From Desulfarculales bacterium (lineage in GTDB: Bacteria > Desulfobacterota > Desulfarculia > Desulfarculales > Desulfarculaceae), in the NCBI GenBank assembly GCA_031267815.1, contig JAIRYI010000072.1, positions 1 to 52,704 of the forward strand: a stretch of DNA of 52,704 bases, given 5' to 3'. How positions within the stretch are numbered: the first letter of the stretch is position 1; the number at the start of each line of letters is the position of its first letter. Shown here piece by piece: positions 39,103 to 47,750 of this stretch. A program made the position numbers and the translations under genes. The notes beneath the pieces were generated by a model. That model was not told the origin of the DNA. It saw only the letters and a program-made list of their open reading frames with translations, and made no database searches.

Positions 39103-41845
39103 TTCCGCTCTCCAGTTTCTTTTGGATTTCCCCCAGCGTTTGCCAGGCGGCCTCGAATTCATAGTCATCTATCTGCCGGATCAGCTTTTTGCCGGACTCT
39201 CCCAAGGGGGCGAAGACCTCTTTTATTTCTTCAAGTAAGTCCAGACTGGCGGCGTCAGCCATTCGCAGCATAGGTTCCAGCCTGACCGCCAGAGCGAGCG
39301 CTTTTTCCAAAACCAGTTCACCTCCTTCTTCTCCTTCCCCATTCCCGCCTTCTTCCTTTTTTCCCAGAGGAGACAGCTCTTCCAACACCTCGTTCAAAGC
39401 TGTTTCCAGGGCGCGCATCTGTTCCCGGCCGCAATCCGCCCGGCCTTCGGCCAGGGATTTTTCCAGCGCGGAGGCGGCCAGACGCAGCCGGCCCGCCCCG
39501 ATCAGGCCGGAGACATTTTTTAAGGTATGAACCATGCGGCGGGCGCCGGTGGCGTTGCCCGCGTCAAGGGCTTCACCCAGTTCCCTGTAAAAACCGCGGT
39601 TATTTTTCAAAAAATCGCCCAGCAGGCGCTGATAAAGCTGCTGATTGCCGGCGGCCATTTTAAGGCCGGTTTCCCGGTTGACAATATAGGGATTGATCTG
39701 CTGCTCCACGTTCCAACCGGACGCCTCTTCTCCGGCCGCCGCGCCCACGGGAACGAGAAATTTGAGCAGGCAGGTCCACAATTCCCGGGCGGTAAAAGGT
39801 TTGCCGATATGAGCGGCTATGCCCTGGCGGGCGTAAAGAGCCACCTGATCGGACATGACATTGGCGGTCATAGCCACCACCGGAGTCTCCACCCCCATTG
39901 CCGTCAGTTCACGGACCGCGCTCAACCCGTCCAACACCGGCATATAAATGTCCATCAGAATTAAAGAAAAAGGCGAGCCGCTCTTCATCCGCTCCCGCAC
40001 CGCCGCCAGACCCGCCGCGCCGTTTTCCGCCATAGTGACGCCAAGCCCCACCTGGCGCAGATGTTCAAAAATAACTTCCTGGTTGAGCCGGTTGTCTTCG
40101 CACACCAGAACATCGCCCTGAAAAAGCGGCTTCTGGATGACCGCCTCCCCTCCCTCATATGTTCGGTCCGCCTGCTCCGAGAGCGGGAACTCAAGGGTAA
40201 AGCTGAATTTACTGCCCACGCCGGGCATGCTTTCCACCTTCAGTTCCCCTCCCATCAGGGCCACCAGGTCGCGGGTAATGGCCAGCCCCAGCCCGGTGCC
40301 GCCGTAGCGCCGGGTAATTGAGCCGTCGGCCTGGACAAAGGGAGTGAATATCTTGCCGACCTGTTCCCGGTTCATGCCTATCCCGGTGTCCTTCACTTCA
40401 AAGGTAAGAGCAAGACCGGTCTGATCATCTTCTTCCCCCTCCTGGGCAATGACGCGTAAACTGACGAAACCGGTGTCGGTAAATTTGATGGCATTGGAAA
40501 GGAGATTAAGCAGGGCCTGACGCAGCTTGACCGGATCGCCGACAAGTTTGCGCTTTAAGGCCGCGGCGTCAAAGCGCAGTTGCAGCCCCTTTTCCACCGC
40601 TTGTACGTTGTTGATGGTCTCACAGTGGTTCAGTATCTCCCGCAGGCTGAAGGGAATGCTTTCCAGCTCCGCCCGGCCTGATTCGATTTTGGAAATATCC
40701 AGAATATTATTGATGACGTCCAGGAGACCCAGGGCGCATATTTTAATTTTGCCCAAATATTCCCTGGTTTTGACGCTGGTTTCCCCACTGTCCAGAGCAA
40801 ACCCGGTAAAACCGATGATCCCGTTTAAGGGAGTTCTTATCTCATGGCTCATATTGACCAGGAAGACGGATTTCATCTGTGATTCGCTGGCCGCCTCCCG
40901 GGCCGTATTTTTAAGCCGCTTTTCCATTATATAAATCAGCAGGGCGGTGAGCAGAAGGACCAGGGAAAAAACCGCCGCCGTGACCGTCACCTGGCGGTAG
41001 ACAGGTTCCCGGATGAGGGAGGCGGGCAGGGCGGTATACAGGCGCCACCCGGTCTCTCCCACCGGGGCGGCAATATAGTAGCGCATTATCCCGTCGAAAG
41101 AACGGCTCAAGGCCGCAATCCCGCTGGGGACGGTCAGCAGGCCGGAGCAGACGCCGCCGGCGATTTGCCTCAAATTGGCAAAACTCCCGTCCGGGCGGGG
41201 GCGGTAGGCCTGATCTGTATGAGCCAGAATATTGCCCTCCCGGTCGGCCAGAAAAGTGTAGCTGCCTTCCATGACCCGGGCGCGGCTCACCGCCTCCTCC
41301 AATACGTCCGGCAGCATGTCCGCCGCCGCCACTCCTCTCAGGCCCTGGGGAGTGACTATGGCCCTGGCCACTGTCATCGTCAGGCGGCCGGTGCGGGAAT
41401 CAATGCAGGGAGTAGTGACAAAAGGCCGCTCCGGGCTGCGCTCCGCTCCGCTGTACCACTCCTGTTTATAGGCGGCCCAGCCGCCCTCGTAATCGGGGAT
41501 CCAGCCGCTGGCAAAGTCGGCGCGGCCGTCCGGATAGCCTATGTACATATCAGTGTATTGAGGATTTTCCGCCAGATGGGCGGCCAGAAGCCTGACCGGG
41601 GAGAAATTCTCATCCTGAGCCAGGACGGAAATATCCGCCGCCAGGACGGAAACGCGGGCGGCGGCAATCTTCAGCCGTCCGCTTATTTTTTCCGCTTCCA
41701 GTACGGCGGTCTGCTCTGTCTGGCTCAAACCGTCTTCCACCAGACGGTAACCGGTGAAAATGGCGTAGCCGATGGTTATGGCCCCCATGCCGGTTATGCA
41801 CAGGATAAGCAATAACGCCATCAGGCGGAAAGACAGCTTTTTCAT
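39095..41845 (-). CDS. Hybrid sensor histidine kinase with Cache sensor, REC and HPt domains
   Basis: The 916-residue membrane protein has a helix at about 8-32 and a periplasmic double-Cache sensor domain to about 285. A second helix (about 287-307) is followed by HisKA with His334 in MSHEIRTPLNG. An HATPase domain has DTGIGM and GTGLGLAI. A receiver domain (about 590-710) has Asp in LILMDIYMPVLDG, and an HPt domain has RMVHTLKN near residue 785. This is a full internal phosphorelay whose likely target is the coupled REC-GGDEF regulator. The sensor sequence KQEWYSGAERSP...TTPCID resembles Cache domains that bind small organic ligands; the ligand is unknown. The ATG at 41845 lacks a strong ribosome site. 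Confidence 0.9.
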   Translation of the reverse strand: MKKLSFRLMALLLILCITGMGAITIGYAIFTGYRLVEDGLSQTEQTAVLEAEKISGRLKIAAARVSVLAADISVLAQDENFSPVRLLAAHLAENPQYTDMYIGYPDGRADFASGWIPDYEGGWAAYKQEWYSGAERSPERPFVTTPCIDSRTGRLTMTVARAIVTPQGLRGVAAADMLPDVLEEAVSRARVMEGSYTFLADREGNILAHTDQAYRPRPDGSFANLRQIAGGVCSGLLTVPSGIAALSRSFDGIMRYYIAAPVGETGWRLYTALPASLIREPVYRQVTVTAAVFSLVLLLTALLIYIMEKRLKNTAREAASESQMKSVFLVNMSHEIRTPLNGIIGFTGFALDSGETSVKTREYLGKIKICALGLLDVINNILDISKIESGRAELESIPFSLREILNHCETINNVQAVEKGLQLRFDAAALKRKLVGDPVKLRQALLNLLSNAIKFTDTGFVSLRVIAQEGEEDDQTGLALTFEVKDTGIGMNREQVGKIFTPFVQADGSITRRYGGTGLGLAITRDLVALMGGELKVESMPGVGSKFSFTLEFPLSEQADRTYEGGEAVIQKPLFQGDVLVCEDNRLNQEVIFEHLRQVGLGVTMAENGAAGLAAVRERMKSGSPFSLILMDIYMPVLDGLSAVRELTAMGVETPVVAMTANVMSDQVALYARQGIAAHIGKPFTARELWTCLLKFLVPVGAAAGEEASGWNVEQQINPYIVNRETGLKMAAGNQQLYQRLLGDFLKNNRGFYRELGEALDAGNATGARRMVHTLKNVSGLIGAGRLRLAASALEKSLAEGRADCGREQMRALETALNEVLEELSPLGKKEEGGNGEGEEGGELVLEKALALAVRLEPMLRMADAASLDLLEEIKEVFAPLGESGKKLIRQIDDYEFEAAWQTLGEIQKKLESGNG

Positions 41846-41885
41846 AATCGCCGATTGCCCGGTTGAAAATTATTCAGTCTTAAAT

Positions 41886-43451
41886 TCATTTACTCAGAGT
41901 AAATTTATAAGTGAAATCTTGGGGCCGAGACAGGACAAGATCCACAATCCGGCTCAATTCCACCGGATTTTTCGGTTTTAAATTCAAAGCCAGGCGGCCC
42001 GGCCTCTGAATAAGACCCCGCAAATTCATCAGCAAATCGCGGAGCAAGGCCCCGTCTGCCTGCTGTAGATGCCTGTCTATTTCCTCCAGGCACCGGGATC
42101 TGGCTTGGGTCAGGCTTGTCTCCGGTTGGGCCAGAGAGAAAAAGGAACTCTCCAGAGCCATGTTGATAAAGCCCCTGTCCTGATAAACCGCCTCCATTTC
42201 CCTGACCTGGACAGATCCAAATTCTCCCAACAGGGCCGTCATTTTTTCGTAAGGGTTGATCTCCATTATATTTCCGCCAGGCAAGCCCTCACCTTCTCTC
42301 AGGCCCAGCCCGGCCGCCGGGTTCAGAGCCTGAACGGCAAAGCTGAAATCAGCCAGATGGGGCAGGGAAATTTTAATATGGCCGGGACTGAATTTCCGGT
42401 CGGACAGGAGAAGGCCGGCGTCCAGGGAGAGGATAAGCGGCTTGCCCTGAAGCAGGCGGGCCAGATCACGGTCAAGTCCGGCCATATACTCCGGCGCTAT
42501 CTGAAAGTCATCCAGCTTATAGCGCCAGGCCGAGTTGCGCCCTTGCGCCCCTTCCTCTTTGTACTCGCTCAAGATAAGGCCGCTTTTCAGAGTAAAAATA
42601 GTAAGCTGAGGAAGGGTGACGCCTTTTATGCCGCTGAATTCCATATTGAAACGGTAAGGCGCAAGGGCCGGCGGCTCTGAAAACGCGCCTTCCTCCGCCT
42701 CCCAGGCCAGCAGACGGGAACGGGTGAGGCCGTCCGCCTCAATCTCGCCTTTCATCGCCTCAATGCTCAATTCCGCCTCACCGGCCCTGACCGTAATTTG
42801 CCGGGCCTGAATCCGGCTGGCGCTGGCCATGCCGGCCTTTTCCGCGGAACTTTCGCCTATGCTTACCTTCAGGCCATTCATTTCCGCGCTATAATCTTCA
42901 TAACCGGCCTCAGCCGCCCGGGCTTCAAGCAACAGAAGCGCGGCCTGAAGGAAGGCGCGCGCGCCGCCCTCCTTTAACCGGGCCAGAATATCACCCCAGC
43001 GCCCCCGGTAAGAGGTGAAAACAGAATTTTTCCAGGCTGACTGCGGCCACAGGGCAAGTTCAGGGGGGAAAACCCCCTCCGGCCAGGACAGGCTGCCCTG
43101 GCTTATACTGATCCGCTGGGCCAGAACCTGAGCCGGGCCGGGGGTAAAGGCCTCCGGATTGGGCTTAAAGAGATCTATCCGGGCGGCGCTCATGAGCAGA
43201 AGGGAAGACGGGGGAGAAGCAGTTTTTTCTTTCCGCGCCGCCGGAGTGAGTTCATAAACCAGGCGGAACTGAATCAAGCTTAAAATGTCTTTGTCCTGGT
43301 CATAGACAATATCCCCGCAGCTCACCTGCAGGCCCGGGGGCAGATTGGCCAAAGCCTGGCGCAGATCGGAAGCCGCGTCGCGGACGGCCAGGGACGCGCT
43401 CCCAGGGCCAAGCAGAAGCAGAAAAACAGCGCCGGCCAGTATTTTTTTCAT
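41886..43451 (-). CDS. Large exported protein of unknown function
   Basis: The 521-residue protein has a clear signal peptide (about 1-22, ending GSASLAVRD) and no other membrane segment. The rest alternates short amphipathic strands and helices, with repeated phrases of the type RIQARQITV and IKGVTLPQLTIF. These recall AsmA- or DUF945-like periplasmic proteins, but I do not recognise a family with certainty. The start ATG at 43451 has a good AAGGAG 9 bases upstream. It lies 40 bases upstream of the hybrid kinase on the same strand, so it could be transcribed with it. Confidence 0.7.
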   Translation of the reverse strand: MKKILAGAVFLLLLGPGSASLAVRDAASDLRQALANLPPGLQVSCGDIVYDQDKDILSLIQFRLVYELTPAARKEKTASPPSSLLLMSAARIDLFKPNPEAFTPGPAQVLAQRISISQGSLSWPEGVFPPELALWPQSAWKNSVFTSYRGRWGDILARLKEGGARAFLQAALLLLEARAAEAGYEDYSAEMNGLKVSIGESSAEKAGMASASRIQARQITVRAGEAELSIEAMKGEIEADGLTRSRLLAWEAEEGAFSEPPALAPYRFNMEFSGIKGVTLPQLTIFTLKSGLILSEYKEEGAQGRNSAWRYKLDDFQIAPEYMAGLDRDLARLLQGKPLILSLDAGLLLSDRKFSPGHIKISLPHLADFSFAVQALNPAAGLGLREGEGLPGGNIMEINPYEKMTALLGEFGSVQVREMEAVYQDRGFINMALESSFFSLAQPETSLTQARSRCLEEIDRHLQQADGALLRDLLMNLRGLIQRPGRLALNLKPKNPVELSRIVDLVLSRPQDFTYKFTLSK

Positions 43452-43571
43452 AATGCTTTCTCCTTACAAGATGAGCGCTGTCAACAGCCTGGAGCAGAAC
43501 TCTCAGCCGCCGGACAGAATGCGGGGACGTCAGGATAAATTCGCGTCAAAAAATTAAAAAACAGGAACCGG

Positions 43572-43601
43572 GCAAAAGATATAGCGCCGGCGCGATATCT
43601 T
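43572..43601 (+). terminator. Terminator-like hairpin without an obvious gene
   Basis: AAAAGATAT and ATATCTTTT flank a self-complementary GCGCCGGCGC core, with one mispaired base on each side, followed by more T residues. It is shaped like a rho-independent terminator on the plus strand. No plus-strand gene ends here. It could be a leftover of a lost gene or shield the downstream region from antisense transcription. Confidence 0.5.
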
Positions 43602-43745
43602 TTTTAAACTCGCCTTAAGACCTTGCGGACAAGCTTATCTTTCAAGTTTAATTTTATTGGCGCAATTGTCAATATTAGCCGCCGCTTGCCGCTTTACGGT
43701 CGTCACCGCCCCGGTTTTTCAGTATACTTCTTTTCTATTATTGTA

Positions 43746-43906
43746 GAAGTCATTTCATAAATGACTTCTAAGGCCGGACAGCATGTCCGGCTTTGCCGCC
43801 ATAGCGGCGGGAACGAGCCTAAAACTTACACCGCGCCGCTTGAAAACGGCCGCCGCAAATAAATTGCGGCAAAGCCCTAAAATCGACCGGGATAAGCCGA
43901 TCCGCA
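43746..43906 (+). repeat. Mosaic palindromic repeat, copy before the MoxR gene
   Basis: In order, the stretch holds GAAGTCATT with its complement around a short loop (43746-43768) and CCGGACA-GCA-TGTCCGG (43774-43790). CCGCCATAGCGGCGGGAACGA follows from 43796, and the order is the same as at 21263-21330. The CTTCAGC hairpin is lost (AAAACTTACACC instead). From 43847 it carries the TAAATTG, GGCAAAGCCCT, GACCGGGATA block also found at 20623-20699. The copy thus joins two modules that are separate elsewhere. Confidence 0.8.
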
Positions 43907-43916
43907 ACCTCTAACC

Positions 43917-44762
43917 ATGGATGCCAATGTGAACAAGAATACTTTTGCCGCTAAAGCCTCTTTCCGGGGCAGCGCGGATTATGTGGCCGCGCCGGAACTG
44001 ATCAATTCGGTCAATATTGCAATGACCCTGCAAAAACCGCTTCTCATTAAAGGCGAACCCGGCACGGGGAAGACTATGCTGGCACAGTCTATTGCCACCG
44101 CTCTGGACAGGGAACTGATCATCTGGAGCATCAAGTCCACCACCAAGGCGCAGGACGGCCTGTATGGATATGACGTGGTGCAGCGGCTTTATGACAGCCA
44201 GTTCGGCGGGCAGGGGGTTGACGATATCGCCAAGTACATCAAGCTGGGCAGGCTTGGCGAGGCCTTCAGCAGAGAGGAGCAGATCATTTTGCTGATCGAT
44301 GAAATCGACAAGGCGGATCTGGAGTTTCCCAACGACCTGCTCTGGGAACTGGACCAGATGGAATTTTATATCCCGGAGACCAAAGAAACCGTCAGGGCAA
44401 AGACCAGGCCCGTGGTCATCATCACCTCCAACGCGGAAAAAGAACTGCCCGACGCTTTTTTAAGGCGGTGCGTTTTCCACTATATTGAATTCCCGGACCA
44501 GACCTTGATGGAAGAGATCGTGCGCGTACACTTTCCCAATGTGGAAGACCGGCTGCTCAACCAAGCCATCAAGGCCTTTTACCGGCTGCGCGGCATACAC
44601 GCCATCCAGAAAAAACCAAGCACATCGGAGCTGCTGGATTGGATCCAGGCCCTCACTCTGGGCGGAATCGATGTTTCCAAAATTGCGCGCGAACTGCCCT
44701 TCGCCGGCGTTCTGCTGAAAAAGAATGAAGACTTGGCGGTCATGCAAACGCAGTTGCGGTAA
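43917..44762 (+). CDS. MoxR-family AAA ATPase
   Basis: The 281-residue ATPase has Walker A GEPGTGKT (46-53), Walker B ILLIDEIDKAD, sensor 1 VVIITSNAEKELPD and the arginine pair FLRRC. MoxR ATPases act as chaperones for metal insertion or complex assembly and work with a VWA-domain partner, which is the next gene. The ATG at 43917 has no clear ribosome site; the sequence just before it is the mosaic repeat. This particular subtype resembles the CoxD/CoxE pair, but no CO dehydrogenase or other obvious client gene is nearby. The stop is 8 bases before the VWA gene. Confidence 0.9.
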   Translation: MDANVNKNTFAAKASFRGSADYVAAPELINSVNIAMTLQKPLLIKGEPGTGKTMLAQSIATALDRELIIWSIKSTTKAQDGLYGYDVVQRLYDSQFGGQGVDDIAKYIKLGRLGEAFSREEQIILLIDEIDKADLEFPNDLLWELDQMEFYIPETKETVRAKTRPVVIITSNAEKELPDAFLRRCVFHYIEFPDQTLMEEIVRVHFPNVEDRLLNQAIKAFYRLRGIHAIQKKPSTSELLDWIQALTLGGIDVSKIARELPFAGVLLKKNEDLAVMQTQLR

Positions 44763-44770
44763 GCGATAAA

Positions 44771-45964
44771 ATGTTTGGGCCGTTTTTCTATCTGCTCCGG
44801 GCGCGGGGACTGGATGTTTCCTTGAGCGAATGGCTGACCCTGGTGGAAGCCATGGACAAGGGGCTTTCCCACGCCGGCTTCACCCAGTTTTACTATCTCG
44901 CCCGCTCCGTTCTGGTCAAAAGCGAGGTGGACTACGACAAATTCGACCGGGTGTTCCTGGAGTTTTTCAAGGATGTCGCCTTTACCTCAGACGAACTGCC
45001 CCAGGAGCTTCTGGACTGGCTTAACAACCCGGACCATGAGCGGCACGGGGACCTGGGCCGGGGTGATCTGGCCGACGCTCTGGATAATGATGAAATCGCG
45101 CGCATGTTCAGGGAACGGCTTCTTGAGCAGAAGGAAGAGCATAACGGAGGCACCTATTGGATCGGCACGGACGGCGCATCCCCCTTTGGCAATGCCGGAG
45201 AAAGCCGGAAGGGGATCAGGGTGGGCGGAGCCTCGCAGGGCCGCATGGCCATGGCTGTAGCCGGAGCGCGGCGATACCGGGATTTCCGTGACGACACAAC
45301 CCTCAACACCCGCAGCTTTCAACTGGCTTTCCGCCGCCTGCGCCAGTTTTCCAACCGGGTGGACGCGCCGCGCACAGAACTTGACATCAACCAAACCGTC
45401 CGGGCGACCTGCGACAATTTCGGCTTCCTTAAACTGGTGTTTGCCAAACCCCGAAAAAATACAGTCAAGCTGATGCTCCTGATGGATTCCGGCGGCTCCA
45501 TGGACAGCTATGGCAGCCTGTGCGCCTCACTGTTTCAGGCCGTAAGTAAATCCAACCATTTCAAAGATTTGAAAGTATACTATTTCCATAACTGCATCAA
45601 GTCTCACCTTTATAAAAGCCCCCGCATAACCTACCGGGAATCCCTCGGCACCGATTGGGTATTGAACAATATAGACGGCGAGTACCGGGTGATCATTGTG
45701 GGCGACGCCCTTATGGATTCCTCGGAGCTGACGGCGGGCGGGTATTTTTCCCAAAGGCCCGACGCTCTCAATGGGCTGCAATGGCTGCGCCGCTTCAAGG
45801 AACGCTACCGGCATCTGGTCTGGCTCACCCCGGAAAACAATGATCTGCTGGTGAGCCGTTTTTGGGGCGCGTCCTATTCGCTGATCAAACGCGAAGTTGA
45901 TACCCATGTCCTCACGGTTGAAAACCTGACCAATGTGATTAAAAAATTGATGATTGCGCGCTAG
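44771..45964 (+). CDS. VWA-domain CoxE-like partner of the MoxR ATPase
   Basis: The 397-residue protein has an N-terminal helical region and a C-terminal von Willebrand factor A domain from about residue 230. The metal-ion site is DSGGS (239-243), a DxGxS variant of the usual DxSxS. The middle (about 125-160) is rich in Gly with GGTYWIGTDG and GVGGASQG-like segments, typical of this CoxE-like group. Such proteins form a complex with the neighbouring MoxR ATPase. The client protein is unknown. The ATG at 44771 is used. Confidence 0.88.
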   Translation: MFGPFFYLLRARGLDVSLSEWLTLVEAMDKGLSHAGFTQFYYLARSVLVKSEVDYDKFDRVFLEFFKDVAFTSDELPQELLDWLNNPDHERHGDLGRGDLADALDNDEIARMFRERLLEQKEEHNGGTYWIGTDGASPFGNAGESRKGIRVGGASQGRMAMAVAGARRYRDFRDDTTLNTRSFQLAFRRLRQFSNRVDAPRTELDINQTVRATCDNFGFLKLVFAKPRKNTVKLMLLMDSGGSMDSYGSLCASLFQAVSKSNHFKDLKVYYFHNCIKSHLYKSPRITYRESLGTDWVLNNIDGEYRVIIVGDALMDSSELTAGGYFSQRPDALNGLQWLRRFKERYRHLVWLTPENNDLLVSRFWGASYSLIKREVDTHVLTVENLTNVIKKLMIAR

Positions 45965-46146
45965 CCGCCGGCCGGCGGCTTCCAATTTTGCGCCGCCCTT
46001 TGGCTTTCTCATTGGCAATATAAGGATAAATATAATAAAATAATAAAGATGAAAATGCGGGCGCGCTAAGAAGGCAGGCCTTAAAGCTGCCATTTCGGCG
46101 TTGTCCTGAAATCGGGGCAGGGCAAGGAACAGACTTTACAAATCCT

Positions 46147-46656
46147 ATGGGCGCAGAAAAAATACCGGTTATATTTCTTTTTATGGCGCTGGCGCTTTTT
46201 AGCGGAAGCGCGGAAGCGGCGCCGCGCCCGGATGGGCCTTCCCCGCTTTTCGTGAGTATACCGGAACGCATGACCGCCCAGATGATGCGCGAACAGATTA
46301 TTCATACCGCCTATTCCCAATTAGGCCAGACTTATAAACGGGGCGGTTCCTCTCCGGGCAGCGGCTTTGACTGTTCCGGCTTCACCAGCTGGGTCTTTGC
46401 CATGACCGGCGTAAAAATTCCCCGCACCTCGCGTGAACAGTTCGGCAAAGGCATAAACATCTCCCAAGAAGATCTGCGTCCCGGCGATATGGTTTTTTTC
46501 CGCTCCGGACGCAATATCAGCCATGTGGGAATCTATGTGGAAAAAGGATATTTTATTCACAGCCCCAATAAAAACAGTGAGATAACCATCAGCAATCTGA
46601 AATCTTCCGGGTGGTTGCGCACCTATGCCGGAGCCAGACGCCTGATACCGGACTGA
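46147..46656 (+). CDS. Secreted NlpC/P60 cell-wall peptidase
   Basis: The 169-residue protein has a signal peptide (about 1-25, ending GSAEAA) and an NlpC/P60 domain (about 48-165). The catalytic Cys76 is in GFDCSGFT, His126 in SHVGIY and the third polar residue His138 in YFIHSP. These enzymes cut peptide stems of peptidoglycan in the periplasm. No lipobox Cys is present. The ATG at 46147 has a weak upstream site, so the exact start is less certain. It is followed after 56 bases by the RmlB-like gene. Confidence 0.88.
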   Translation: MGAEKIPVIFLFMALALFSGSAEAAPRPDGPSPLFVSIPERMTAQMMREQIIHTAYSQLGQTYKRGGSSPGSGFDCSGFTSWVFAMTGVKIPRTSREQFGKGINISQEDLRPGDMVFFRSGRNISHVGIYVEKGYFIHSPNKNSEITISNLKSSGWLRTYAGARRLIPD

Positions 46657-46712
46657 AAGGCGGCTCGCGGCCTGTTGTACAGTCTGAAACTGATGTTGAG
46701 GAGAGAACTAAA

Positions 46713-47744
46713 TTGCAGATTTTAGTAACTGGCGGCATGGGTTTTATCGGGTCCCATCTCATAAGGATACTGCTGGAGAGTTTCCCCCAGGTGAAAGTGG
46801 TCAATCTGGATATTTTGGCCTACGCATCCAATCCCCGCAATTTGTCTTATGTGCGCAGCATCTTCAGCGACCGCTATCAATTTGTCCCCGGTGATATCTG
46901 TGACGCCGAACTGGTGCGGGAACTGGTGGCCGGTTCGCAGGCTGTATTTAATCTGGCCGCGGAAACCCATGTGGATCGCTCTTTGCAGGACGCCGACAAC
47001 TTTGTCCGCACCAATGTTCTGGGCGCTAACTGCCTGCTTCAGGCGGCGCGGGCCTGGGAAGACGACCCGCGGCGGCGTTTCATTCAAGTCTCCACCGATG
47101 AAGTATACGGAGCTTTGAGCCTGGAAGAAACCGGCCTTTTCCGTGAAACTTCCCCTCTGTGCCCCAGCAGCCCCTACAGCGCCAGCAAGGCCGGCGCCGA
47201 TATGCTGGCCTTGGCCTATCACCGCTCCTTCGGTCTGCCGGTAATTATTACCAGGGCCTGCAACAACTATGGGCCGCATCAGTATCCGGAAAAATTCATT
47301 CCTCTGATGATAAATAAAGCGGTTAACGGCCAGGAATTGCCGGTTTACGGCGACGGATTGCATGTGCGCGAGTGGATGTTTGTCAAAGACCATTGCCGGG
47401 CTCTGCTGGCGGTATGGCAGAAAGGCGAGCCGGGACAGATATATAACATCGGCAGCGGAAGACGGCATAATAACCTTGAAATGCTTGATATTATTATTAA
47501 TATTATGGGGAAACGCTATAGTATCGAAGTTGATGAATTTCGCCGCCTCATCCGCCACGCGCCTGACCGGCGCGGCCATGACCGCCGCTACGCCCTGGAC
47601 AGCGGCCGGCTTGAGCGGGAAATCGGCTTTAGGCCCTCAGTCAGCCTGGAAGACGGTTTGAACCAAACCGTGAACTGGCATTTTGACCATCCCGACTGGT
47701 GGAATATTGACAACAATGACCAGCAGTGGTGGTTGCGGCGCTGA
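46713..47744 (+). CDS. rmlB: dTDP-glucose 4,6-dehydratase, RmlB-like
   Basis: The 343-residue protein is an extended short-chain dehydrogenase. It has the NAD-binding motif TGGMGFIG (6-13), the catalytic triad segment STDEVYG (Thr128, Asp129, Glu130) and YxxxK as Tyr155/Lys159. The family segment NNYGPHQYPEKFIPLMI is also present. It makes dTDP-4-keto-6-deoxyglucose for surface polysaccharides. The start is TTG at 46713, with GAGGAGA 9 bases upstream; the frame before it overlaps the NlpC gene. No rmlA, rmlC or rmlD gene is beside it, so substrate specificity within the NDP-sugar dehydratases is not certain. Confidence 0.85.
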   Translation: MQILVTGGMGFIGSHLIRILLESFPQVKVVNLDILAYASNPRNLSYVRSIFSDRYQFVPGDICDAELVRELVAGSQAVFNLAAETHVDRSLQDADNFVRTNVLGANCLLQAARAWEDDPRRRFIQVSTDEVYGALSLEETGLFRETSPLCPSSPYSASKAGADMLALAYHRSFGLPVIITRACNNYGPHQYPEKFIPLMINKAVNGQELPVYGDGLHVREWMFVKDHCRALLAVWQKGEPGQIYNIGSGRRHNNLEMLDIIINIMGKRYSIEVDEFRRLIRHAPDRRGHDRRYALDSGRLEREIGFRPSVSLEDGLNQTVNWHFDHPDWWNIDNNDQQWWLRR

Positions 47745-47750
47745 AGCGAA

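Larger units (their letters stand above)
43452..43916. other. Intergenic region with repeats, between divergent genes
   Basis: The 465-base gap between the exported-protein gene (minus) and the MoxR gene (plus) holds a terminator-like hairpin at 43572-43601. It also has an AT-rich stretch at 43630-43745 and the mosaic repeat from 43746 to 43906, which reaches almost to the MoxR start. The short frame 43345-43557 overlaps the start of the minus-strand gene and is not considered real. Confidence 0.55.
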
